DNA of 7,262 bases from Sphingobacteriales bacterium (GCA_947478655.1 CANJWU010000056.1:1-7262); one strand, 5' to 3'; counted from the stretch's first letter, positions 1 through 6,615 are shown. A program made the numbers and translations. Notes: generated by a model from the letters alone, not told the origin.

Positions 1-67
1 AATTATTCGAACGGAAAAATTCATTTTGGTGTGATTAATTATTTTTAAGCATTCAAAATCATTGTTG

Positions 68-75
68 TATATTTG
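68..75 (+). promoter_or_regulatory. Possible -7 promoter element upstream of the DUF4271 gene
   Basis: TATATTTG matches the Bacteroidota -7 consensus TAnnTTTG exactly and lies 26 bases before the ATG at 102. At the expected -33 distance there is only a T-run (42-46) without the G of TTTG, so the promoter is incomplete by consensus. The rest of bases 1-101 shows no gene or RNA that I can recognise. Such 8-mers occur by chance in AT-rich DNA, so this is a weak call. Confidence 0.35.
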
Positions 76-101
76 ATGACCGAATCTCAAAAATAAAATC
101 G

Positions 102-1001
102 ATGTACCAAAGGCTAATTGTATTCTTGTGTTTAATGCTATTCGTATTTGATACGCTCTATGCCCAAGATTCAATCAGCAAGGATAACTTAGCCCAACAA
201 GCCCTGGTAAACGCACCATTCCAAAAAATAGATAGTGTTCAAATTCAACTTGTTTATTTTCAAACAAAACCTGGCTTATCAGATTTTAATTTTCAGTCTT
301 TAGCCATAAAGCAAATTCGTTTTTCTGATACCAATAATTACATTACTAGAAAAGGATCTAAAGATTGGTTGAGTTTTTTGTTAATAGGAATTATCATTCT
401 TTTTGCCTTTGTAAATACAGGTCACGGTAAAATTATCCTTTCCTTGTTTCAGGCATATTGGAGTAATAGATTGATTGCGCAGTTTAATCGTGATGATAAT
501 TTTTTCAAACTGAGAACTTCTGCTTTCTTCTTATTGATATTTTTATTTGTGATGTCTTTGTTCCTATATAATACAAGTCCCTTTTATGCAGCTACGATAA
601 AGTTCAAAGGAATTGCTTTATATAGCAGAATATTTTTTTTAGTCACGGCTTATTATTTGATTAAATACCTATTGTTAAAAGCGGCAGCCAATTTATTTGC
701 GATCAACAAAATAATAGCGGCCCATTTATCAATTATGGCTATTTCTAATTTTGTATATGTGATGGCGATCTTGCCAATATTGCTTTTTTACCAATTTTTA
801 CCAGAAGCAGCACATCAGCATTTAATTCTTTTGATGATATTTTTATGGGTTTTAAATGCCATTTACAAGTATTTACGAAGTGGGGCCTACGTTTCAAGTA
901 ATTTTAGGTTTCCTAAATTTTATTTATTTATCTATCTTTGCACCTTGGAATTAATGCCACTACTACTGATTTATAAAATAATTATGGGTTTTAGGTATTA
1001 A
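102..1001 (+). CDS. DUF4271 family polytopic membrane protein
   Basis: This encodes a 299-residue membrane protein that I assign to the DUF4271 family of Bacteroidota; no biochemical function is established that I know of. The N-terminus looks like a signal peptide (about residues 1-21, ending LYAQ). A soluble stretch of about 65 residues follows, then roughly six hydrophobic segments near 89-106, 139-156, 170-192, 207-232, 240-257 and 272-296. The last one carries the motif YLCTLELMPL (278-287), with a Cys, Glu and Pro that I associate with this family. ATG 102 is chosen because it opens directly into the signal peptide. The stop is followed after 24 bases by the uroporphyrinogen-III synthase gene, so the two are probably co-transcribed. 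The family call rests on hydropathy, length, the C-terminal motif and gene context, not on an alignment. Confidence 0.75.
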   Translation: MYQRLIVFLCLMLFVFDTLYAQDSISKDNLAQQALVNAPFQKIDSVQIQLVYFQTKPGLSDFNFQSLAIKQIRFSDTNNYITRKGSKDWLSFLLIGIIILFAFVNTGHGKIILSLFQAYWSNRLIAQFNRDDNFFKLRTSAFFLLIFLFVMSLFLYNTSPFYAATIKFKGIALYSRIFFLVTAYYLIKYLLLKAAANLFAINKIIAAHLSIMAISNFVYVMAILPILLFYQFLPEAAHQHLILLMIFLWVLNAIYKYLRSGAYVSSNFRFPKFYLFIYLCTLELMPLLLIYKIIMGFRY

Positions 1002-1025
1002 ACAATACAGTTTGTTTTGAGATAA

Positions 1026-1781
1026 ATGGAAAAGAAAATTAAAGTTAAAAGCATTCTTGTTACACAGCCTAAACCTGAAACAGATAAATCTCCATTTTAC
1101 GATTTAGCTAAAAAGTTAAATCTTAAAATTGATTTCAGGTCTTTTATTCATGTGGAAGGTATTCCTGCAAAAGATTTTCGTAAAGAAAAAATTAGTCCCT
1201 TAGATTTTACCGCTGTTATTTTTACCAGTAGAAATGCAATAGATCATTACTTCAGAATATGTGAAGAAATGAAAATTGAAGTGCCTGCAGAAATGAAATA
1301 TTTTTGTATTACAGAGGCTGTAGCCCTTTATATGCAGAAGTATGTGCAGTATCGTAAAAGAAAAATTTCGATTGGAAAACAAACAACTGCAGACTTAATT
1401 GAGCTACTTAAAAAGCATAAAACCGAAAAGTTTTTTTACCCATGTACAGATGTTTATACCGATAGCATCCCTGTATTTTTAAAAGACAATGGCTATGATT
1501 TTTCTGCAGCGGTAATTTATAAAACCGTTTGCAGCGATTTATCAGATTTAGCAGAAGTGAACTACGACATGATCGTATTTTTCAGCCCATCCGGTATTAA
1601 ATCATTATTTAAAAACTTTCCCGATTTCAAACAAAATAATACCCGATTAGCCACATTTGGTCCTACTACAGCCAAAGCAGTTTTAGACGCAGGCTTAACG
1701 ATTAACGTACAGGCACCAACTCCTGCCTTTCCTTCTATGACCATGGCCATCGAAGATTATGTTAAGCGTATGAATAAGTAA
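1026..1781 (+). CDS. hemD: Uroporphyrinogen-III synthase family protein (HemD)
   Basis: This is a 251-residue soluble cytoplasmic protein of the HemD family, which cyclises hydroxymethylbilane to uroporphyrinogen III with inversion of ring D, the branch point to heme, siroheme and cobalamin. Family signs run across both lobes of the bilobed fold: FTSRNA (66-71) in the first half, IYKT (164-167), FFSPSGIKSL (185-194) and FGPTTAKA (211-218). The last matches the usual (I/F)GxxTAxA segment near the active-site cleft. The length is normal. HemD enzymes are poorly conserved and have few essential residues, so activity cannot be read off the sequence. The neighbours are a DUF4271 membrane protein 24 bases upstream and porP 165 bases downstream; no other tetrapyrrole gene is in the window. 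There is no Shine-Dalgarno motif; the start follows GAGATAA. The family call is firm, while the cellular role in this context is inferred. Confidence 0.88.
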   Translation: MEKKIKVKSILVTQPKPETDKSPFYDLAKKLNLKIDFRSFIHVEGIPAKDFRKEKISPLDFTAVIFTSRNAIDHYFRICEEMKIEVPAEMKYFCITEAVALYMQKYVQYRKRKISIGKQTTADLIELLKKHKTEKFFYPCTDVYTDSIPVFLKDNGYDFSAAVIYKTVCSDLSDLAEVNYDMIVFFSPSGIKSLFKNFPDFKQNNTRLATFGPTTAKAVLDAGLTINVQAPTPAFPSMTMAIEDYVKRMNK

Positions 1782-1843
1782 TTGCTTTTTTATCCCTTCA
1801 AAACACTCATATTTAGCTTTTTAATACATTTATTCCTATTTTT

Positions 1844-1863
1844 AAGTTGCAAGCTTGCAATTT
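1844..1863. repeat. Palindrome upstream of the porP promoter
   Basis: TTGCAAGCTTGCAA (1847-1860) is a perfect 14-base palindrome. Two flanking A-T matches and one G-T mismatch extend the symmetry to 1844-1863. Its centre lies about 26 bases upstream of the predicted -33 box and about 60 bases before the likely porP transcription start, where a class I activator site would be expected. It could instead form a weak hairpin (stem with an AGCT loop) ending the hemD transcript, but there is no long U-tract after it. The symmetry is seen directly; the regulator role is inference. Confidence 0.45.
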
Positions 1864-1877
1864 TAGCGGGGTAAAAA

Positions 1878-1908
1878 TTTGCATATTTTGATTATTATAC
1901 TAATTTTG
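1878..1908 (+). promoter_or_regulatory. porP promoter (-33 TTTG, -7 TAATTTTG)
   Basis: TTTG at 1878-1881 and TAATTTTG at 1901-1908 are separated by 19 bases, which fits the primary sigma-factor promoter of Bacteroidota (TTTG, about 19 bases, TAnnTTTG) with no mismatch. Transcription would start at about 1911-1915, giving a leader of roughly 32-36 bases before the porP ATG at 1947. The position in a spacer directly upstream of a gene adds weight. Confidence 0.7.
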
Positions 1909-1910
1909 AA

Positions 1911-1933
1911 CTCCTTGACCATTGTCGAGGGAG
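1911..1933 (+). promoter_or_regulatory. 5'-terminal stem-loop of the porP leader
   Basis: CTCCTTGAC (1911-1919) can pair with GTCGAGGGAG (1924-1933) around a CATT loop. This gives nine pairs, including one G-U (1916 with 1927) and one bulged G (1929). It is much more GC-rich than the surrounding spacer. Because it follows the -7 box immediately, it would form the extreme 5' end of the porP mRNA, leaving about 13 unpaired bases, including AAAGAGA, before the start codon. Known 5' stem-loops of this kind protect mRNAs from decay; that role here is inference. Confidence 0.45.
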
Positions 1934-1946
1934 CTAAAGAGATCGA

Positions 1947-2894
1947 ATGAAAAACAGAATTCTAACCCTATTTTTACTTGCCAGTACTTTGCTATTTACA
2001 GCAAAAGATACGCGTGCACAGCAAGATCCTCAATATTCACATTACATGTTTAACAGTTTTGTTTTTAATCCATCTTTGGCTGGAAACAAACCTTCATTAA
2101 GCATGGTTGGATTATTTCGTGCTCAATATGTTGGTTTCGATGGTGGACCACAAACACAAACTATTTCAGCACACATGCCAGCGCCAAGTTTAAAAGGTGG
2201 AATTGGTTTGCATATCATCAACGACCAAATTGGCTTTGAAAGAAATTTACATTTTGCTGCATCTTATGCTTATAAATATGAATTGCCAACTGGAAATTTA
2301 TCAGCAGGTGTTTCTTTAGGATTTATTCAAAGAACCTTAGATGGCGCTAAATTAATAGCGCTCACACCTGGAGATCCATTGATTCCTGCAGGTTCTGTGA
2401 ATGCCGTAAAACCAGATATTAATTTTGGTTTAACCTACAATACAGATGCCTATTATGTTGGATTTTCTACCACGCACTTAACTACACCCAATATGAGCTT
2501 TGATGTTCCTGGAACTTCAGAATACAAAAGTGTAGTGCATTATTATTTAACAGGAGGTTACAATTTTGTATTAAGTCCAAGTATCGAAATTAAACCTTCG
2601 GTAATGATTAAAATGGCGAGAACTTCTTCTTTTGATATTAATGCACTAGCATATTATAATCAAAAATACTGGGGTGGTTTATCTTACCGTTTGAATGATG
2701 CGATTGTTGCAATTGCCGGAATGAACTTAACGGAAAGAATAAAAATGAGTTATTCTTACGATTATACAGTATCAAATTTGAGCCTAACTTCTAATGGAAG
2801 TGCCGGCTCACATGAAATAATATTAGGATATGATGTAGTATTTGTCAAAAAAATAAAGACAGATGTGATCATAAAGACGCCTAGATTCCTATAA
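1947..2894 (+). CDS. porP: PorP/SprF family type IX secretion system outer-membrane protein
   Basis: This 315-residue protein belongs to the PorP/SprF family of outer-membrane beta-barrels that work with the T9SS. In characterised systems PorP is needed for secretion and associates with the GldK/GldN (PorK/PorN) ring, while SprF helps export the adhesin SprB. The signal peptide covers about residues 1-24 (TRA before QQDP). The mature N-terminus has the family signature QDPQYSHYMFNS followed by VFNPSLAGN, a match to the usual QDPQ(F/Y)SxYMFN...NPAxAG. The remainder has alternating hydrophobic and aromatic residues with many Gly and Tyr, as in barrel strands, and ends KTPRFL after a run like the family's last strands. 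The length is typical. The gene has its own promoter and leader hairpin and is followed by gldKLMN, the same order as porPKLMN of Porphyromonas gingivalis. In gliding genomes several paralogues are common; synteny makes this the core T9SS copy. Confidence 0.93.
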   Translation: MKNRILTLFLLASTLLFTAKDTRAQQDPQYSHYMFNSFVFNPSLAGNKPSLSMVGLFRAQYVGFDGGPQTQTISAHMPAPSLKGGIGLHIINDQIGFERNLHFAASYAYKYELPTGNLSAGVSLGFIQRTLDGAKLIALTPGDPLIPAGSVNAVKPDINFGLTYNTDAYYVGFSTTHLTTPNMSFDVPGTSEYKSVVHYYLTGGYNFVLSPSIEIKPSVMIKMARTSSFDINALAYYNQKYWGGLSYRLNDAIVAIAGMNLTERIKMSYSYDYTVSNLSLTSNGSAGSHEIILGYDVVFVKKIKTDVIIKTPRFL

Positions 2895-2922
2895 AAAGCA
2901 GCAATTTATCGCAATAAATGAA

Positions 2923-2961
2923 GGCAAAAAGCGTTTAAAATAGCTTTGAAGCCAGTTTTTT
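2923..2961 (+). terminator. Terminator-like hairpin after porP
   Basis: GGC (2923-2925) pairs with GCC (2951-2953) and AAAGC (2928-2932) with GCTTT (2943-2947), separated by a small internal loop, with a 10-base apical loop. The stem is followed closely by six T residues (2956-2961). This layout fits an intrinsic terminator, but the stem is interrupted and modest in stability, so it may be leaky and let part of porP transcription continue into gldK. Confidence 0.42.
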
Positions 2962-2965
2962 ATAG

Positions 2966-2995
2966 TTTATTAACAAAAAAGGCACTTTATTAACA
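2966..2995. repeat. 10-base direct repeat upstream of the gldK promoter
   Basis: TTTATTAACA occurs at 2966-2975 and again at 2986-2995, start-to-start 20 bases, close to two helical turns. The second copy ends eight bases before the predicted -33 box of gldK. Two sites on the same helix face would suit a regulator or polymerase contacts. The spacer is very AT-rich, so a chance repeat is possible. Confidence 0.35.
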
Positions 2996-3003
2996 TTCTT
3001 TCT

Positions 3004-3033
3004 TTTGAAAATAGGTTTAAAATGCTATTTTTG
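3004..3033 (+). promoter_or_regulatory. gldKLMN promoter (-33 TTTG, -7 TATTTTTG)
   Basis: TTTG at 3004-3007 and TATTTTTG at 3026-3033, with an 18-base gap, match the Bacteroidota promoter pattern. Transcription would start at about 3036-3041, leaving a leader of about 36-41 bases to the ATG at 3077. The element lies after the terminator-like hairpin, so gldKLMN can be transcribed independently of porP. Confidence 0.62.
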
Positions 3034-3076
3034 TTTTTACGGCTCAATACAATTAAATAAATTAAAGCAAAAATTA

Positions 3077-4351
3077 ATGCTTAAAATGATGAAAAAAATC
3101 GCTTTGTTCTGTTTAGCTGGACTCACAGTAGTCTTAAGTAGCTGCGGATTAAATTCAGGAAATGGAGAGTTAGTTGGGTCAATCAATCGTCCAATTTTCA
3201 GACCGTTTATTCCATTTGGAATGGTTTACATTCCTTCGGGAACGTATCATACTGGTCAATCAGATCAAGATATCAACTATTCGCAAATTGCGCACAATCG
3301 TCAAATTAGTATTTCTGCGTTCTATATGGACGAAACAGAAATTACGAATAACGAGTACCGTCAGTTTACAGAGTATGTTCGTGATTCTATTGTAAAGAAA
3401 ACATTAGGTGGCGAGCATATTATGCAAGATGCCGATGGTAAAGAATTCTTAAATTGGAAAACCAGAATCAATATCAAAGATCCTGCAGTAATGGAGGCGA
3501 TCTCTGAATTGTATTATCCAGAAGAGGAAAGAATTTTTGGGCGTAAAGAAATTGATGTTCGTAAATTAATTTATCATTCAGAATGGATGGACTTTGTTGC
3601 TGCGGCTAACAAATCTAACCGAGATAAATCAAGAGCGACATTTGTAATTAAAGAAGATGTGCCTATTTATCCAGATACATTGACTTTCTTATCAGATTTC
3701 TCTTATTCTATGAATGACCCAATGGTTGAAAAATACTTTTGGCATCCAGCATACGATGAATATCCAGTAGTGGGTGTTAATTGGAAGCAAGCTAGGGCAT
3801 TTACAGTTTGGAGAACTAAAATGTTAGATAATTTCAAACACGAAGAAGGCGAAGCAAATACTAATCAATTCCGTTTACCTACAGAATCAGAGTATGAATA
3901 TGCATCTCGTGGTGGTAGAGTGGGCGCTGATTACGGTTGGGGTGGTCCATATGTTAGAAATAGCAAAGGCTGTTTAGTAGCCAACTTTAAACCAGGTCGC
4001 GGAAATTACGGCGATGATGGTGGTATGCAAACGGTAAAAGTAACTTCTTATTTCCCGAACGATTTTGGATTATATAATATGTCTGGTAACGTAGCAGAGT
4101 GGACAAGCACGGCATACGATGAATCAGCAAATGTATTTTTCCACGATTTAAATCCTAATTATTCTTACGAAGCAAAAGCAGAAGATCCTGAAGTATTGAA
4201 GCGTAAAGTAATTAAAGGTGGTTCTTGGAAAGATATCGGATATTTCTTGCAAAATGGTACACGTTCTTATGAGTACCAAGATACTGCTAAATCATATGTT
4301 GGTTTCCGTTGTGTTATGTCATACATGGGAAGATCAATCGGTGACGAATAA
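3077..4351 (+). CDS. gldK: T9SS/gliding lipoprotein GldK (PorK), formylglycine-generating-enzyme-like
   Basis: GldK/PorK is an outer-membrane lipoprotein that, with GldN/PorN, forms the periplasmic ring of the T9SS. The chosen product has 424 residues. Its N-terminus is a lipoprotein signal peptide with lipobox LSSC, the lipidated Cys being residue 23. The frame extends upstream to TTG 3005, but that codon lies in the predicted -33 box; ATG 3089 is a close alternative. The fold is that of the FGE/sulfatase-modifying family: MVYIPSGTY (49-57), DETEITNNEY (85-94), YPVVGVNWKQA (229-239), FRLPTESEYEYA (265-276), GLYNMSGNVAEW (331-342), GGSW (381-384) and GFRC (409-412). About 130 residues separate the second and third blocks, an insertion I associate with GldK proteins. 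The two catalytic cysteines expected between GGSW and GFRC are absent, so the domain is structural rather than enzymatic. gldL follows after 69 bases. Confidence 0.95.
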   Translation: MLKMMKKIALFCLAGLTVVLSSCGLNSGNGELVGSINRPIFRPFIPFGMVYIPSGTYHTGQSDQDINYSQIAHNRQISISAFYMDETEITNNEYRQFTEYVRDSIVKKTLGGEHIMQDADGKEFLNWKTRINIKDPAVMEAISELYYPEEERIFGRKEIDVRKLIYHSEWMDFVAAANKSNRDKSRATFVIKEDVPIYPDTLTFLSDFSYSMNDPMVEKYFWHPAYDEYPVVGVNWKQARAFTVWRTKMLDNFKHEEGEANTNQFRLPTESEYEYASRGGRVGADYGWGGPYVRNSKGCLVANFKPGRGNYGDDGGMQTVKVTSYFPNDFGLYNMSGNVAEWTSTAYDESANVFFHDLNPNYSYEAKAEDPEVLKRKVIKGGSWKDIGYFLQNGTRSYEYQDTAKSYVGFRCVMSYMGRSIGDE

Positions 4352-4420
4352 TTCCTAGCATAAAATATTAAAACAAAAAAACATAATTAATACAATTTAA
4401 AACTTAAAACTGAAAAACAA

Positions 4421-5035
4421 ATGAACAATTACAAGAATTTGATGGCCAAAGTTTATGGTATTGGCGCGGCAATCGTTATCGTTGGCGCACTTTTCAAAAT
4501 CATTCACTTAAAATTTGCTAATGAATTATTAATTGTAGGATTACTTACGGAGGCAGGAATTTTCTTCTTATCAGCATTTGAAAAACCACATGTTGAATAT
4601 GATTGGTCATTAGTTTATCCAGAACTTGCGCAAGCAGAAGAAGTGAAAACTAAAAAAGCAGCAGCACCTAAAATGGAAGGAACTGTTACACAACAATTAG
4701 ATCAAATGATGGCTGAAGCAAAAGTAGGTCCAGAATTGATCGCTAGTTTAGGTGATGGTTTAAGAAACTTTGGTGATAGAGTTGCCGCTATTTCTAGTGC
4801 AGCAGACATTACCTCTTCTTCAAACGAATTTGCTGCTAAATTACAAGCTGCTTCTAAATCAGTAGAAGGTTTGAGTTCATCATATGCAAACGTATCTGAA
4901 ACTATGCAAGCATTCAGTGATTCATTAGCTGATGCGCGTAATTTCAAAGATGAAGTGGGTAAATTATCTCAGAACTTAGCATCGTTAAATGCTGTTTATG
5001 GTAATATGTTGTCTGCAATGACAATCAATAAATAA
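4421..5035 (+). CDS. gldL: T9SS inner-membrane motor protein GldL (PorL)
   Basis: GldL pairs with GldM to form the inner-membrane motor that uses the proton gradient to power T9SS secretion and gliding. The 204-residue protein has two closely spaced transmembrane helices (about 11-30 and 35-53) and a long hydrophilic C-terminal part that is cytoplasmic in known homologues. Charged or polar residues lie in or near the helices: K26 and H29 at the end of helix 1 and E44 within helix 2. E44 appears to correspond to the key glutamate (E49) described for Flavobacterium johnsoniae GldL. The tail has helical, Ser/Ala-rich stretches (about 85-195) consistent with coiled coil. The size is close to GldL of flavobacteria and much shorter than PorL of P. 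gingivalis (about 300 residues). Only 35 bases separate it from gldM, with no terminator. Start ATG 4421 follows the A-rich GAAAAACAA and gives the expected short N-terminus. Confidence 0.95.
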   Translation: MNNYKNLMAKVYGIGAAIVIVGALFKIIHLKFANELLIVGLLTEAGIFFLSAFEKPHVEYDWSLVYPELAQAEEVKTKKAAAPKMEGTVTQQLDQMMAEAKVGPELIASLGDGLRNFGDRVAAISSAADITSSSNEFAAKLQAASKSVEGLSSSYANVSETMQAFSDSLADARNFKDEVGKLSQNLASLNAVYGNMLSAMTINK

Positions 5036-5070
5036 ATCTATCAGTTAATAATTTAGAAATAAAATAAGAA

Positions 5071-6597
5071 ATGGCTGGTAAAGAAACACCAAGGCAGAAA
5101 ATGATTGGTATGATGTACTTAGTACTAACAGCAATGTTGGCGCTGAATGTATCGGAAGAATTCATGAATGCATTTAAATTAGTAAACGACGGTTTAGTAA
5201 CAACTGCAAGCAATTTTAGCGCTGCAAACAAGATTACTTATGATGCTTTTGAGGCATCATTAAGAAACGATCCTGTTAAAACGAAACCTTTTTATGATAA
5301 AGCACAATTAGCAAAAAAATACACAAGCGAATTAGATGCTTATATTGAAACAATTAAAAATGAATTAACAGAATTAGCAGGTGGTATAGACGAAGAGTCT
5401 GGCGATATTGCTAAAAGAAGTGATATGGAAATTGGTACGCAATTAATGTTGACTGCCAAAAGAGGTTCTGAGTTAAAAGCAAAAATTTTAGAAACAAGAG
5501 CAAAGTTCATGGATTTAGTAGATCCAAAAGATCGCGCAGAATTCAACTTTAGTTTAAATGCTGTTGAACCAGCAAAAGACAAAGAAGGTGTAAAGAAAAC
5601 TTGGGAAGAAAAAAACTTTCAAGGCGTTCCAGTAACTGCAGTAGTAACTTTACTTTCTAAAAATCAAAATGATAATAAAAATGCGGAAGCAGAAGTAGTA
5701 AAATACTTATTGAGTAAAATCAATGCAACCGACTTTAAATTTGATCAATTAGAAGCTACAGTAGTAGCGCCTACTAGTTATGTATTAGTTGGCCAAACAT
5801 ACGAAGCGGATGTTTTTATTTCTGCATCTAGTAAATCTCAAGCACCAAACATTGTAGTAGGTGGTCGTTCTTTACCTGTAGAAAATGGAAAAGGAAAATA
5901 TAAAGTTACACCTACTCAAGAAGGATTTATTAAATGGGGTGGGGTGATCAATATTAAAGGACCAGATGGTTCAATCAAACCTTATAAGTTTGAATCTGAA
6001 TACCAATCGGCAAAACCTACTGCAGTAATTTCTGCAGATAAAATGAATGTACTTTACATTGGAGTAGATAATCCTATTTCGGTTTCAGTACCTGGTTTAC
6101 CTAAAGAAAAATTACGTGCATCTATTGTAGGTAAAGGCGCATTAACTGGTGGAAATGGTAAATACATTGCTAGAGTTACAGAAGCAGGAAAAGTAATGAT
6201 TTCTGTAAGCGGCGAAGTTTCTAAAGGAAATGTAAAAGTATTAGGTGGTATGGAATACCGTGTAAAACGTGTGCCAGATCCAGTAGCTAAAGTAGGTGGT
6301 ATTACAAGTGGACCAATGAATGCTTCTCAATTGAGAGCACAAAGAGGGGTGTTTGCAGTACTAGAAAACTTTGACTTCGATTTAAAATTCAATGTAAAAT
6401 CATATACCGTAACTATTATTAGAGCAAGACAAGACCCTTTAAGAATTTCTGTATCGGGTGCTGGTATTACTTCTGAAGTAACAAGCGCAATGAATGCATT
6501 GGGTCCAAAAGATAAAGTATTATTCGATGACATTATCGCTTCTGGTCCTGATGGATCTAACAGAAGATTAAATAGTGTTATTATAAGCGTGCAATAA
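5071..6597 (+). CDS. gldM: T9SS motor protein GldM (PorM), periplasm-spanning
   Basis: GldM is anchored in the inner membrane by one helix inside the GldL ring, and its dimeric periplasmic part reaches the GldK/GldN ring to pass on mechanical energy. The 508 residues match the usual length of about 510-520. The start TPRQKMIGMMYLVLTAMLAL (6-25) is the family signature and single transmembrane segment. R8 seems to match the arginine proposed to pair with the GldL helix-2 glutamate. By comparison with known structures, a helical domain spans about 29-225, including the conserved WEEKNFQGVP (178-187), followed by three beta-rich Ig-like domains at about 228-315, 316-401 and 402-508. The third has the typical GVDNPISVSVPG (331-342). 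Domain borders are estimates. It lies between gldL (35 bases) and gldN (18 bases) and looks intact. The start follows ATAAGAA without a Shine-Dalgarno motif. Confidence 0.96.
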   Translation: MAGKETPRQKMIGMMYLVLTAMLALNVSEEFMNAFKLVNDGLVTTASNFSAANKITYDAFEASLRNDPVKTKPFYDKAQLAKKYTSELDAYIETIKNELTELAGGIDEESGDIAKRSDMEIGTQLMLTAKRGSELKAKILETRAKFMDLVDPKDRAEFNFSLNAVEPAKDKEGVKKTWEEKNFQGVPVTAVVTLLSKNQNDNKNAEAEVVKYLLSKINATDFKFDQLEATVVAPTSYVLVGQTYEADVFISASSKSQAPNIVVGGRSLPVENGKGKYKVTPTQEGFIKWGGVINIKGPDGSIKPYKFESEYQSAKPTAVISADKMNVLYIGVDNPISVSVPGLPKEKLRASIVGKGALTGGNGKYIARVTEAGKVMISVSGEVSKGNVKVLGGMEYRVKRVPDPVAKVGGITSGPMNASQLRAQRGVFAVLENFDFDLKFNVKSYTVTIIRARQDPLRISVSGAGITSEVTSAMNALGPKDKVLFDDIIASGPDGSNRRLNSVIISVQ

Positions 6598-6598
6598 A

Positions 6599-6614
6599 TC
6601 TATAATCTTATAGA
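6599..6614 (+). repeat. Inverted repeat filling the gldM-gldN spacer
   Basis: TCTATAA (6599-6605) and TTATAGA (6608-6614) are perfect inverted arms around TC. They occupy 16 of the 18 bases between the gldM stop and the gldN ATG at 6616. As RNA the stem would have six pairs with an ATCT loop, ending one base before the gldN start codon. It is AT-rich and so weak, with no T-tract, so it is not a terminator. A translational role is possible but unproven. Confidence 0.4.
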
Positions 6615-6615
6615 A

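Noticed and set aside
88..95. Minus-strand TATTTTTG that could drive a leftward gene
   Set aside because: The nearest minus-strand TTTG (108-111) gives only a 12-base gap, and no minus-strand gene start is visible in the first 100 bases.
1006..1014. Possible promoter TACAGTTTG before hemD
   Set aside because: It has three bases between TA and TTTG instead of two, and no TTTG lies at the -33 distance. The 24-base gap to the upstream gene makes co-transcription more likely.
2904..2919. ATTTAT-CGCA-ATAAAT hairpin just after porP
   Set aside because: Six A-T pairs only and no T-tract. The GC-containing stem at 2923-2953 with its T-run is the better terminator candidate.
3174..3395. Open frames overlapping the real genes in other frames and on the minus strand, such as 3174-3395 and 1200-1382
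   Set aside because: They lie wholly or mostly inside well-supported genes, lack recognisable domains and have compositions expected of shadow frames.
3734..3741. TACTTTTG, an exact -7 match inside gldK
   Set aside because: There is no TTTG at the required upstream distance and it lies mid-gene, so chance in AT-rich coding DNA is the simplest explanation.
4397..4411. Tandem TTAAAACT copies before gldL
   Set aside because: The copies overlap by one base and lie in A/T-only leader sequence; low complexity explains them and there is no promoter or stem nearby.
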